A stretch of 64,000 nt of DNA from Ctena decussata (lineage: Eukaryota; Mollusca; Bivalvia; Lucinida; Lucinidae): positions 16,045,001-16,109,000 of the forward strand of contig OZ022502.1 of the NCBI GenBank assembly GCA_963989385.1, given 5' to 3'. Shown piece by piece: positions 21,545 to 32,061 of the stretch (positions are counted from its first letter, which is position 1; every line of letters begins with the position of its first letter). The notes below the pieces were generated by a model, which was not told the origin of the DNA, ran no database searches, and worked only from the letters and a program-made list of their open reading frames with translations. The position numbers were made by a program, and so were the translations under genes.

Positions 21545-21737
21545 AGCTCCAGATAAGGTTGAATTATGAGGATAATTAAGAGATAGTTTTATTTATTTCT
21601 CAATAAATACATATATTGTGACCCCTCATTAGAACCGTCTCGGTGAGACGGTTCTAATGAGAGGTCACAATATATGTTTCAGTGCAGAAATATGGAAAAT
21701 TATCCCTAAATTATCCCTGTTACCCCTTCTTATGTGG
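21545..21737. mobile_element. Palindromic MITE (CATTAGAACCG family), copy 2
   Basis: The ends GAGCTCCAGATAAG and CTTATGTGGAGC are inverted. The centre is a nearly perfect hairpin, GTGACCCCTCATTAGAACCG paired with CGGTTCTAATGAGAGGTCAC. Confidence 0.85.
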
Positions 21738-21813
21738 AGCCCTGATTATTAATCTGTGCATGATTGACATTGCATAAAAAAGTACTGTACAGCATGTGCT
21801 GACAGGAAAGACT

Positions 21814-22040
21814 CTGGGGCTGTATTTATAAAACCACTTAAGTCGTTGCTATGCTGTTGCTAAGGCTAAACTTCTATGAAGGAGATTCCCTACAGCTATG
21901 AAATTTGCTCTGGAGGAACAGTCTGAAAACGACTGTTCCTCCAGAGCAAATTTCATAGTTGTAGGGAATCTCCGTCATTGAAATTCAGCCTTAGCAACAG
22001 CATGGCAACCACTTTAGTTGTTTTATAAATACTGCCCCAG
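21814..22040. mobile_element. Palindromic MITE with ~100-bp arms
   Basis: The left arm starts CTGGGGCTGTATTTATAAAA and the right arm ends with the near-complement. The inner arms (GAAATTTGCTCTGGAGGAAC against GTTCCTCCAGAGCAAATTTC) are perfect around a centre at about 21928. No open frame. Confidence 0.88.
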
Positions 22041-22185
22041 ATCAGCCAGTGAACTCGTGCAACTTTGATAAGAGTCTTCCCTTTTGGCATGCATAATGTA
22101 AGAATTATGAGGAATCAAAGTGAAAAAAAAACTGCTCACTCAGTTTGAACAGATAGGCAGGCAGATTTTTTGAGTGTTTTCTGTA

Positions 22186-22291
22186 CACAGGGGCTTGTAT
22201 CACACTTTTTTTCAGGCTGCAGTCATAGGTTAGTGTATGTACACTAACCTGTGACTGCAGCCTGAAAAAAAGTGTGATACAAGCCCCTGTG
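22186..22291. repeat. Near-perfect 106-bp palindrome
   Basis: Two ~52-base arms beginning CACAGGGGCTTGTATCACAC pair around a TG centre with a single mismatch (CATAGG against CCTGTG). It probably belongs to the MITE group crowding this region. Confidence 0.9.
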
Positions 22292-22439
22292 TTTCTGTTG
22301 GCACAAGGTTCAAGTGATGGTGATTATACTGAAAAGGTGAAGATGGTGCTCATACTGCTTCATTGTGCACTCTGATCAGAGTAGCCTCTTATCAAACATG
22401 GTGAAAAGCGCCTTTTCATGGGCACAAGTCAAAAATGTA

Positions 22440-22740
22440 CTGTAAAAAAAAATCTAAAAAATTGGGACACTGAAACAATTGCCATATTTGGCCTAAAATG
22501 AGACAGCTTGGTTTTTCAATGTACTGTAATGTGCCTAAATTTTGGGACGCCTAGAATGATTAATTTTCCATTTGGGACAAATAGAAAATTAATTATTCTA
22601 GGTGTCCCAATTCTTACGCACATTACAGGTAGTTTTGTGTCCAAAAGATGCAGATGGAATTGGAAACAGTGAAGACCCTGATCAGACTGCTCCAAAATTT
22701 TGGAGCAGTCTGATCTGTGTCTGCACTGTTTGCGCAGATC
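22440..22740. mobile_element. Palindromic MITE (TTTTGGGAC..CCTAAA family), copy 2
   Basis: AATTTTGGGACGCCTAGAAT pairs with ATTCTAGGTGTCCCAATTCT around about 22570. A second small hairpin, CAGACTGCTCC / GGAGCAGTCTG, sits at 22683-22713 and also occurs in the 18640-18690 copy. Confidence 0.75.
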
Positions 22741-23075
22741 AAGTGTCCCAACATTTAGAATTATTATATAGTCCTATCACCAGCCAACAAATCAGAATAA
22801 AAAAGCTCATATAGATCTTGCCTTACAGAGAATAAGTGCACTTTAGAGGGCAGTAACTCTGCCATTTTTCATTGTCATACCAGGGAAGCAAACAGTAAAA
22901 CAGAAATTGTTTCCCTTGTAGAAATGATGAACAAATGTAGTGATGGTAGTGGTGTACCTGTACTATGTATTTGTTTTGAATGTACACTGGTAGAAAGATG
23001 TTTGTAGAATGAGCTTAGATTATGAAACTGTAAATATATTTTGTTTATATATTTATACTTGCAAAATTTCAGAAA

Positions 23076-23081
23076 AATAAA
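23076..23081 (+). promoter_or_regulatory. Candidate distal polyadenylation signal for TMEM138
   Basis: AATAAA in an A/T-rich context followed by a GT-rich stretch (TATGTGTTGTGTATGC at ~23100). It would give a 3' UTR of about 4.8 kb, so it is only one of several possible ends. Confidence 0.3.
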
Positions 23082-23224
23082 TATTTTATTTAATGTATAC
23101 TATGTGTTGTGTATGCTTGTCACCAAATGTGGAGAGAAATGGTCATAGGCACATTTAATGGGTTGTTAAAGTTATCATTTTCAAGTGAGATACGGTAACC
23201 AGGATTCTGGCAAGAAGAGCCTTA

Positions 23225-23925
23225 AAAAGTAACAATAAGGATGTACCCCTGAAATATGGAAGGGGAGCAATAATTCTTATATGCAACATATTGTTTTAAC
23301 CTCATACAGTTTACTATAAAATTTCATCGGAATATTCCAAAGGCTTACGTACTTATAGTGCACACAAGAATAGCATTAAATAATCAAAGGGATGTAACTC
23401 AAAAACTAAGGAAGGGGGTGGGGGGGGGGGGGCAGTTACTCTTATATGTGACACATATAACACCTAACAAATTGTTATTAGTTTTCATCAAGATATTCCA
23501 TACGGTTACCTATACATGTAGTTATGGTGTGCACAAGAACAGCCTTAAAACTAATCAAAGGGATGTAACTCCAAAATTAAGTAAGCGGGAGCACTCATTG
23601 TTATATGTGACGTACGTCTCAACCTAATGCACATAGCTATTAAGTTTCACCATGATGTTCCAAAGGGTAACCTAGTTATGGGGAGTACACAAATAGTCTA
23701 CAAAATAAAAGGATGTAGCTGCAAAACCAAGAAATGGGGAGCAACTGTTCTTGCATGAGACACGCCCTCTAAACCTCATATGCATTGCTATTGGGTTTCA
23801 TCATGATATTTCAAAGAGAAACCTAATTATGGTGGACACAATCAGCCGCCTTTGCCTTACAGACTGCCATAGCTGATTTTATCAAAGGGCTGTAACTCTA
23901 CTGAAAATCAGTGCAGGTCACCATG
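23225..23925 (+). repeat. ~165-bp degenerate tandem repeat, about four to five units
   Basis: The phrases AAAGGGATGTAACTC (about 23384, 23557; variants at 23709 and 23885), TTTCATCxxGATATTCC and GTGCACACAAGAA recur at about 160-175-bp spacing. A poly-G run interrupts it at about 23419-23432. No long frame. Confidence 0.8.
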
Positions 23926-24045
23926 CATGACAACAATACAACGAAAACAGACAGACATGCATATTCTCTAGAACCCTTGTCGATGCTGTACAGAACGCTT
24001 TGGAAGATCTGCACTCAATTGTGCTGTCTTGAGAGGCATGATACC

Positions 24046-24423
24046 GTATACAAGAAAATTTTAGCGGTGTTCTATTTCTCTCGCGGTATTTCGCGGTCAC
24101 TTCAAAACCGCAAATATTAAAATCGCGAAATTATTTCCTGTTTCTTACAAAGTATATTCTGTAGACACAGTGTTCATTTATTTTGCTTCTGTTTGCTTTG
24201 GTAATTGCTGGTACTTTTCACTTGAATCAGTTCTTTCATTAACCTGCGGCAGCCCTGCCGCAGGTTAATGAAAGAACTTGTTCGAGTGAAAAAGAAGTAG
24301 ACTAGTTTTGCTTTTCGCGCATGTTGCTAACCGCTAAAATTAAAAATCGCGGAAATTAGTGTTTATGTTTTTGACCCTTAACCGCGAAAATTTTAACCCG
24401 CGAAAATTACCGCGTATACGTAA
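24046..24423. mobile_element. MITE with GTATAC/CGCGGTA-type ends and central hairpin
   Basis: The left end ATACCGTATACAAGAAAATT and right end AAAATTACCGCGTATACGTA are imperfect inverted repeats; 'TTTTAGCGGT' and 'CCGCGAAAA' phrases repeat inward. At 24232-24296 a strong hairpin (TTCTTTCATTAACCTGCGGC with its complement) sits inside. Confidence 0.65.
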
Positions 24424-24531
24424 CCAAGCAGGCACATGGCATTGTAATGACGTTGTACTGAGGTCGATGTGACGTGATTACGTCTCATCGGCCTCAGTAT
24501 GACATCATTCTGACGTCATTTGCCTGCTGGG
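24424..24531. mobile_element. GACGTC-palindrome MITE, copy
   Basis: Termini AAGCAGGCACATG and GTCATTTGCCTGCTGGG with inner TGACGT-type repeats. This is a decayed member of the ~108-bp family best seen at 59949-60056. Confidence 0.75.
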
Positions 24532-26640
24532 ATAGTCACTGAAAATGTGATATCGTGTTACGCACTCGAATCTGCTTCCCGGGCGTTCTGTCGGGTTTAC
24601 TTATTGTCCTCTGACCAGTTTTCTTGGCAAAGTTTGGCACCTGATGCTAGATCGACTGCTTTGATACCCGCTTTGAGTTTTCTTTTCGGCTTTAGCGGTA
24701 TAACCTTACTATTGACTGATTGGACAACTTTAAAGCAAAAAATGAAGAAGTACCAAGAATCTTTCCTTTTAGACAGCCTAGGAAAATCCGTTGAGGAATT
24801 ATGGAATGACTTTACAGCTACCTTGAATAAACTTTGTGAAGACTGCATTCCATCTAAACTTATCCAAGGAAAATCATCCCTTCCTTGGATAACCCAAGAG
24901 ATCAAACGCATGATCAGAAAAAGAGATAGCCTGTATACCCAATATAAAAAGAATGATGATGAAAAAATCAGAAATCAATTTCAGGCCTTAAGACAAAAAA
25001 TCAAAAAGAAAATCAAAAATTCATACAATGGCTACCTAAATGATCTCTTGGGACTTTCGGAAAATAACAATGTCTGCGATAAAAAGAAACTTTTCTCCTT
25101 CTTGAAAAACTCAAGGCGAGACCAGGAAGGCATACCCCCACTGAAAGAAAATGACACCCTCCTTACAGAGACCCCTGCCAAAGCCAACTTGTGTAACCGG
25201 CAGTTCCAGTCCGTTTTCACCAAAAAATCACCCCTCTCCCTATCACGCCTGGCCCAAATGAAAGTGCAGGACTTAGTTGACGAGGACAGCCTACCTTCTG
25301 AATCAGTTCCAGACTCAAACCTAAACTCTATGCCAGTCATGCCAGACATAGAAATTTCCCTAAATGGTATTTTAAAACTTCTAAAAAATTTGAAACCCGG
25401 AAAGGCCGCTGGACCAGATAAACTCAAACCTTTGTTACTAAAGGAGCTCAGGGATGAGATAGCACCAATCATCAAAGTAATATTTGATAAATCTCTCCAA
25501 ACAGGCAAGCTACCTTCAGAATGGGTTACAGCTAATGTAATGCCAGTCTTCAAAAAGGGGGACAAATCCTTAGCGGCCAATTACAGACCCATTTCCCTAA
25601 CCTGCATTCTTTGCAAGGTACTCGAACACATCCTAGCGTCCAACATAGTTAAACATCTAGACGCACAGGGAATCATGTATGACCTGCAACATGGGTTTAG
25701 AGAAAAAAGATCTTGCGAAACCCAGCTCGTCATGATGATTGAGGACCTTGCAAGGAGTGCAAGTGCGGGAAAACAGACCGACGTAATACTTCTCGACTTC
25801 TCGAAGGCACTCGACAAAGTAAACCATAATAAGCTCCTCTGGAAACTGCACCAATACGGTATAAGAGGCAAAGTGCTGAGCTGGATTCAAGCCTTTCTTG
25901 GGAACAGATCCCAGCGGGTGGTTATTGATGGGGAGGAGTCGGACTCAATACCGGTAAACTCTGGTGTACCCCAGGGCTCGGTCTTGGGACCGATTCTCTT
26001 CCTCGCGTATATAAATGACCTACCCGATGGGATCTCTTCCCAGGTACGACTTTTCGCTGATGATACGGCTCTATATTTAACAATTAAGGGTGAGTGGGGA
26101 CAGCACATTAATGAAATTACCAGTAAGGCTACTAAGACTTTGGGTTTCCTTCGTAGAAACTTGACTTTTGCATCGAAGGAAATCAAGGCTGCTGCATATA
26201 AAACTCTGGTCCGGCCCAAATTAGAATATGCAGCGCCAGTTTGGATGCCCCATCACCAAGTTGATATTAACAGAATAGAAAAAGTACAGAGGACTGCTGC
26301 CCGTTGGACCTGTAGGCGCTGGCGCAATCAAAGTCATGTGGGAGAAATGTTAGAAGAACTCCAGTGGCCAGACCTGCAGGAAAGACGACAGCAGGCTTCT
26401 CTGTCTCTATTCTACAAAATTCATAATAATCTTGCCATTGTAGATAAGAATAAGTACCTATCTGAGGTCGGTGAAGGGAGCAGGAGAACTAGGTCCCACC
26501 CATTCCACTACCACCGTCCAAACGCTTACACGGACGGTTTTAAGAATTCTTTTTTCCCCAGGACAATTGCAACTTGGAATGGCCTTACAACCGAAGCTGT
26601 CTCTTCTGAGACAGTTGATGGGTTTAAGGCCAAAATTTAA
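24520..26640 (+). CDS. Reverse transcriptase ORF, truncated and internally deleted
   Basis: The open frame is 706 codons; its first ~65 codons come from unrelated upstream DNA. From about residue 75 it reads as the pre-RT region (SLPWITQEIKRMIRKRDSLY), then RT motifs: AAGPDKLKP, VFKKGDKSLAANYRPISL, LLDFSKALDKVNH, GVPQGSVLGPILF and the catalytic FADD. Right after DTALYLTIKG it jumps to EWGQHINEITSKATKTLGF. About 70-75 residues that the neighbouring copy has at this place are missing, yet the frame is kept. The endonuclease is absent, so the protein cannot be fully functional. Confidence 0.88.
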   Translation: MPAGIVTENVISCYALESASRAFCRVYLLSSDQFSWQSLAPDARSTALIPALSFLFGFSGITLLLTDWTTLKQKMKKYQESFLLDSLGKSVEELWNDFTATLNKLCEDCIPSKLIQGKSSLPWITQEIKRMIRKRDSLYTQYKKNDDEKIRNQFQALRQKIKKKIKNSYNGYLNDLLGLSENNNVCDKKKLFSFLKNSRRDQEGIPPLKENDTLLTETPAKANLCNRQFQSVFTKKSPLSLSRLAQMKVQDLVDEDSLPSESVPDSNLNSMPVMPDIEISLNGILKLLKNLKPGKAAGPDKLKPLLLKELRDEIAPIIKVIFDKSLQTGKLPSEWVTANVMPVFKKGDKSLAANYRPISLTCILCKVLEHILASNIVKHLDAQGIMYDLQHGFREKRSCETQLVMMIEDLARSASAGKQTDVILLDFSKALDKVNHNKLLWKLHQYGIRGKVLSWIQAFLGNRSQRVVIDGEESDSIPVNSGVPQGSVLGPILFLAYINDLPDGISSQVRLFADDTALYLTIKGEWGQHINEITSKATKTLGFLRRNLTFASKEIKAAAYKTLVRPKLEYAAPVWMPHHQVDINRIEKVQRTAARWTCRRWRNQSHVGEMLEELQWPDLQERRQQASLSLFYKIHNNLAIVDKNKYLSEVGEGSRRTRSHPFHYHRPNAYTDGFKNSFFPRTIATWNGLTTEAVSSETVDGFKAKI

Positions 26641-26850
26641 TATCCTAGGGTAGAGCAGGGGTTAGGCATGGAATGCCTGCCCCTGAGGACTTCTTGTAAA
26701 TAGTTTTAATCTGCTGGTGGCTATGTCACAAATTCATTTATTTTTTTATTTTATTTTTTTTTTTTGTGACAACTTATGCGCCACACCAAAAACCTGTCAT
26801 CATGGTCAAAATTGACCGAGGACAGTATCGATAGAAAGAAAGAAAGAAAG
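24700..26850 (+). mobile_element. 5'-truncated CR1-like retrotransposon with GAAA tail
   Basis: The family-like protein starts near 24700 without an endonuclease domain and ends at 26640. The 3' part ends in a (GAAA)n run at about 26829-26850. It belongs to a different family from the 8-kb element: it lacks the Cys/His C-terminal extension and the GTTTAAAC end. Confidence 0.8.
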
Positions 26851-27626
26851 AAGAAGACAGCTCGGCTCTCCAAAGGGACCTTGACGCAATGTCTGTGTGG
26901 GAGTCCAAGTGGGATATGCAGTTCAACCCATCAAAATGCCAGGTGGTACAGGTGACGGGCTCTAAAAAGCCCTTCAACTCAGAGTATGTTCTCCATGGTC
27001 ATATTCTGGAGACTGTCACCTGTGCCAGATACCTTGGTGTTGATATCTCAAGTAATCTCACTTGGAGGTCCCACATCGATCGTGTTGCTAGCAAGGCAAA
27101 CCGATCCCTAGGCTACATCCGCCGTAACATTAAAAGTAAAAGCCAAGATGTCAGGGAGTCAGCCTATAACACCAGTGTTAGGCCCCAGTTAGAATATGCT
27201 TCTGCGGTATGGGACCCGCATGCCAAAGAACATATTTCTAAAATAGAAATGGTCCAGCGAAGGGCTGCTCGCTGGACGGTTGGTAATTACACGAACCGGG
27301 CTTCTGTAACTGAGATGCTAGAAAAACTGGGATGGAGAACATTGGCTCAAAGGCGGGCTGACGCTCGTCTTTGTCTTTTTTATAAAATTGTCTATGGGCT
27401 TGTAGCAGTCCCTCTCCCAGAGTATGTGCAGTATAATAACAGAATCTCTAGATACTGCCATTCTATGACCTTTAGGCAGGTGTTGACCTCTACAGATTAT
27501 TACAAGTATTCATTCTTCCCCCTTGCCATTGTCCAGTGGAATGCCCTCCCGGAGTCTGTTGTATGTTTACAGAGTTTGGATGCCTTCAAGGCTGCTATCT
27601 GTAAACTACAACACTCTAGACCATAA
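26851..27626 (+). pseudogene. 5'-truncated reverse transcriptase fragment of a related element
   Basis: The frame begins just after the FADD region (DSSALQRDLDAMSVWESKWD) and runs to the family's C-terminus (WNALPESVVCLQSLDAFKAA, stop at 27626). It holds exactly the stretch deleted from the preceding copy, e.g. FNPSKCQVVQVTGS and ARYLGVDISSNLTW. Its 3' part ends near 27830 in an AGATATATAGAGATAG-type tail. It starts next to the GAAA tail of the previous copy, in the same orientation. Confidence 0.85.
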
Positions 27627-27839
27627 TCCCCATAAAGCATGTTTTTAGCCTGATTTTAGCTACTCTTATCTATTTTAACCTATCATCTGTTTTTATCCTT
27701 CACTATCACCCCCTTCATTCTTGTCTATAATTTTCATTCTTTAACCTGTCTAATATTAACAGACAATGCGCACACCTGCCTAGAATGTCCGCGAGGGCGT
27801 ATGGCAGTATATAGAGATATATAGAGATAGATTGACCTA

Positions 27840-28658
27840 CATTTTAAGTATTTCATTGGCCAATATGAATACACCAGGGATTTTGATGTAAGCAGCTTAC
27901 CTTCGCGTACTCTTTCTACTTTCAGTTTCATTTGACTTTTAGCCTATAATCCGTGTCGTGATGAAACTAGATATTTCGGTCCAAATAGCTTTTTGCCTGT
28001 TACATATGTCGCTCATGTAAAATATAAAACCAAAAAAATAACTTGACACAGGAATCGAAGACGAAATTAAGTAATTGTTGCTGGCTTAGTTGTTGATGAT
28101 GTGTTGGAACTGCAGCACTTTTAAGGTTATGTGTGGGGCGGTCAGCCAACCAATCATTGTTATGTGCAACACAGCCAGACCTCAATCAAAATTCGACAGC
28201 ATTTCCAAAATCGAAACCCCAACACCAACAACAAATATACATATCAACATGCGCATCCGTACAATCTGATCAGCACACTCGATATCTTACATGTACCTGA
28301 CTCATACACACTTCTATTTAATCTAAGCCGATTATCTTTTTTTAAAGATATTTTTTGTTTCTTCTTCTTCTTCTTTTTTATACAGCGCTTTGTTTTTTTC
28401 TGTAGTCTTTGCCTGCCACACTGCTCGATCAACTCTGAATATAGAAAAGCCTGTTACCGAAACACCGTGCCATAGAAGGCGCCTCGTAAATCGACCATCT
28501 GAACTACTTTTCTTGGGATTCCAGTAATTTTGATTTTCAGACGATGTATTACTCGTCGCCCGCAGAGACATGTTCCGCAAGCTTGCTTGCGATTGGGACT
28601 GCAGGATGACGCCTTGGTTCTTTTTGTCAGTGCTTCTTTTAATTTGATATTATGTTCA
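27840..28658. other. No feature recognised
   Basis: A/T-rich sequence with CTT-rich tracts near 28360-28380. Open frames on both strands are short and show no domain. Confidence 0.5.
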
Positions 28659-28662
28659 TTAA

Positions 28663-29808
28663 GGTGGTGATTTATGGTAAATGTAAAATCTGCATAAAAC
28701 CATAAAAAAGTAAGGTATCTCCCTGAAAGCTAGCAGACTTCTTATTTTTGTTGTTCTTTACAGTTTAGAATACAAAATAGACGTACATGCTGCTTAAAAA
28801 AGTGTTTTTATAAGGAAAGATCAAAGGGTAATTTTCTGCGCAATAATCAAAAAAATTAACAGCGTTATTGAAAATTTACGTAGTACTGAAGGTGCGTTAT
28901 TGCATAATGAAGAGCGTACTAACAATTACTTTCTCAAATTGTAATGTAGACCAGATGAAAACGGTAGCTTTTTCTCCAATGTTCAACCATGTACAAGGTA
29001 ATGTACACTGGATGCATTTATTAAATATAGGGTAGGCAAGCATACCTATGTAACACCTACAGTATAAATAATACATTACTAGCATGATCAATGGTGTGTA
29101 GATGAAATTGTTCAACCTTGTTAAAATAGTCTCACCTGTCTCACCTGTGTGTTTTGACAAAAAAAATCTGGACACAGACCGCATCTTTTTTCATCTGCTC
29201 AGCCTGATAATGTGTGAAAGAGTTTGAAAAAAATAATTGCCAACTTGCTCTCCATTATGCAACAAGGAACTCTCAGCACTAAAAGTAAAAAGTATGCAAA
29301 GACCAGGAACTGAAACAATCAAAATCCAAATCCAGCCCTCAAACCATAGTTGGAAACAACTAAGATTACAAATAATCAAGATACAGAGAACATATGGCCA
29401 ACCGAGTGAGCAGCTTGTTCCCAAAAGGTGGCCACTCAGCAACCCAAACCGAACCAAAAATAATAATAACATACATAAGGTAAAACGTCACAAAAACTCT
29501 GACACCAAAAACAGGCAACAAAGAACCACAACAGAACTACCGCCTTGGAACGGTCAGTAATGAATTACTGGGGGCTTAAGTATATTTTCAATAACAATAT
29601 TATTTTTTCAGATTATTGCGCACAAAATTACCCTTTGATCTTTCCTTATAAAAACACTTTTTAACATTAACAAATGCTGCATTTTGGGAGTCTGAATTGT
29701 CAGAAACAACATAAAGAAGGCATATGCTAAGTTTTGGAAAGATCAGTGGTATTTTGAGTGTTTTATGCAGATTTTTGTCTTTGCCCCAAATCAGTGATTA
29801 TCACCACC
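28663..29808. mobile_element. 1146-bp non-autonomous element flanked by TTAA
   Basis: TTAA lies at 28659-28662 and 29809-29812. The ends are inverted repeats GGTGGTGAT, and long inner arms match: AAAAAGTGTTTTTATAAGGA at about 28797 pairs with TCCTTATAAAAACACTTTTT at about 29642. The TTAA target suggests the piggyBac group; no transposase is present. A right-end relative is at about 58938-59036. Confidence 0.8.
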
Positions 29809-29938
29809 TTAAATGTTGCAGTATCATCTTCACTTGCGACACCTTCTTGGTCAAATATTAGCCCAACAGTTTCTTTTCTTGCCTTAAGGAATTTAACTGA
29901 GATGCCTGGTGTAATTGTACTTGATGTGTTCCGTATAA

Positions 29939-30217
29939 AGAGGATCTTACACTCGTGGTCATTTCATATGAAATTTATGAAACGAGCCTTCGGCGATTTT
30001 CATAATTTCATATGAAATGACCACGAGTGTAAGATTCTGTTTATCATATGACCCTTGAAATGGGATTTTAACGCCTTAAAACTGAACACTATTTCAATAA
30101 GAAAACGCATTGTTGACATACGTTACGTGTATGCGCCAAAGTGTTATTACACGTGTGGTCATACGATTTTTATGACACGAAGTTATCCACTGAATAACAG
30201 CGACGTCATATGATAAA
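29939..30217. mobile_element. Palindromic MITE (GAGGATCTTAC...CATATGATAAA), copy 1
   Basis: The left half is a hairpin: GATCTTACACTCGTGGTCAT against ATGACCACGAGTGTAAGATT around about 29985. The right end GACGTCATATGATAAA is inverted with TTTATCATATGAC at 30041-30053. A second copy is at 56409-56758. Confidence 0.82.
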
Positions 30218-30412
30218 GTTTTCTAGGTAAACCGTGAAAAGCCATGTCAGTAGCAATTTTCATTGCACGCTCATTGTCTGTCCCAAATTTTACATCGATA
30301 GACCTAAGATGCCCCTAAAATGTGCGAAGGACCTGTAGTAGTCAGTGGGTCTAACATAATAGGTCGCATACCAGTACCTTTGTGCACAACCTTATGCGAT
30401 TTATAAACAGTT

Positions 30413-30521
30413 CCCACTGGCACACAACCTTGAATCAACATTGAATCAACGTAGATATTCAACGTCACAACGTTGATTCAACATTGATTCTATGTTGATT
30501 TAGCGTTGTGTGCCTGCTGGG
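30413..30521. mobile_element. TTGAATCAACG-palindrome MITE (~109 bp)
   Basis: The ends CCCACTGGCACACAAC and GTTGTGTGCCTGCTGGG are inverted; the inside is built of TTGAATCAACGT/ACGTTGATTCAA units. The termini are shared with the GACGTC-palindrome family, so the two look like sister families. Confidence 0.85.
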
Positions 30522-31307
30522 TTGTCACAAAGTATTTTCCGAGACAGAAACGTCTGTTGTTGTTGTGTTATTGTAGGATGTACGTAAAGGACGGTGCCAT
30601 AAATTACGTGCGTTGCGAGGGACGTAACGTCACGGAAATTCATTCAAGTTGGCGTCATCTATAACATAGCGGCCTACTCTGACGTTTTGTGTATTGTAGT
30701 TACGTATAGTGATAACAGTCGTTCTGCTGAAAATCTATTTGAAAGTATATGATTTGTAAATGAGGTTCCATACGTTCGGGAAAGAGGCTGGCAGAACTCA
30801 TGGTACCAAATTCTGAAAAAATTCTACGTTACGCTTCTAGTTATACGAAAGCAGTTATTGCGAGAATACTCAAACTTTGGGGGAAGCATTTACAGATGAT
30901 GATGATGAATTAAGAGCCATTTTGAACACATATTTTGTTCAGGTTCACAATGAAGTCCGTTCGTATTAGCTGTGAGACAGCAAGTGCGATTCCTGACATG
31001 CCGTGATTCTGCTCTCGCCTCTGGGTTTGGGGAGTATTCAAATACTTCCGCAATATCGCCGACCAAGGCCTGTGTGGTTGCGCTGTCTGCTCATATCCTT
31101 TTTTTCAGATATTGAGAACAAAGCAGAGCGATCAACGGCAATATTTTCCTGACTGAGCTGCGTCACAGAGAATAAATAATGGACATGAACTTCGCAGTCT
31201 GGTCAGAGTTTCCGACTAGCCGCTATATCGTTTCAAAGTTTTTGCATTTTGATATTTTCTTTGTGAATATGACTGATTACAAGTGCCTTTGTTGCAAGGA
31301 TTACAAA
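30522..31307. other. No feature recognised
   Basis: Unique-looking sequence without long frames or clear repeats; several ACGT-containing words near 30590-30650. Confidence 0.4.
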
Positions 31308-31540
31308 TGAGCCGCGACACGACAAAACTAACAAAGTGGCATGTGCGCCCAGCCAAGTCTCAAGATCAGCCTGGGCATCCGTTCAGTCTGGCCAGAGTCT
31401 TCGCTGTCCACACGGAGCCAGCTTCGACCCCTAGCTACTCTTAAGCGTAAAGTGAAGACTCTGATCAGACTAAGCGGATGCCCAGCCCGACCTGAGTCTT
31501 CGCGCGGCGCACATGCCATTTTCTTGGTGTCGTGTTTCAA
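31308..31540. mobile_element. Long-hairpin MITE, ~235-bp family, copy 5
   Basis: Left end GAGCCGCGACACGACAAAAC, inner AAGATCAGCCTGGGCATCCG and its complement, and a decayed right end (CTTGGTGTCGTGTTTCA). Confidence 0.87.
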
Positions 31541-32061
31541 ATGTATTTTAGTAGTATGGGTCCTTGCAATGTATACTTTTTCTAGCTGTCAAGTCAAGTC
31601 ATTTTATCCTAATCACCATCTCATCAATTCTTCTGTCTGTGCGATATGACTGAAATAATGTTGAAAGGGCCGTAAACTCCAAATCATGCATTTATTCGTC
31701 ACACACACTGTCAAGGACTAAATAATTGATTTTGTGATACATCTAGCCCTTGCAGTCATCATGCTCATCTCACTCATTCCCATACTAGCGAGAAAAATAC
31801 ATTTAAAGATCCTTCATAATCATTTATTTTGCTATCTTTGTTAAACTGTTTTTCTTCGTCTGTACGTTTTAGAGAGTGGAAAAGAGAAAGAGAGAGCGAG
31901 TGATTCACAATTTTAATGCTAATATCAAATTCCCTTAACTGTAGACTGAAATAAAATGTATTTACACAGCTTTCATAGATGTAGAAATCCTTGCACCAAA
32001 CGCTCAAACATTCCTACATGCATGTACACATGCTTTTATTATCCCCTCGCACCACGAAGCT
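31541..32061. other. No feature recognised
   Basis: A/T-rich spacer before the amplified region. No coding signal or clear repeat. Confidence 0.4.

Noticed and set aside
28360..28580. Minus-strand frame ending in a Lys/Glu-rich run
   Set aside because: The run comes from a CTT tract; the rest shows no recognisable family.
29191..29560. Opposing frames of 93 and 107 codons inside the TTAA element
   Set aside because: No transposase or other domain and strong A/T composition effects; treated as non-coding.
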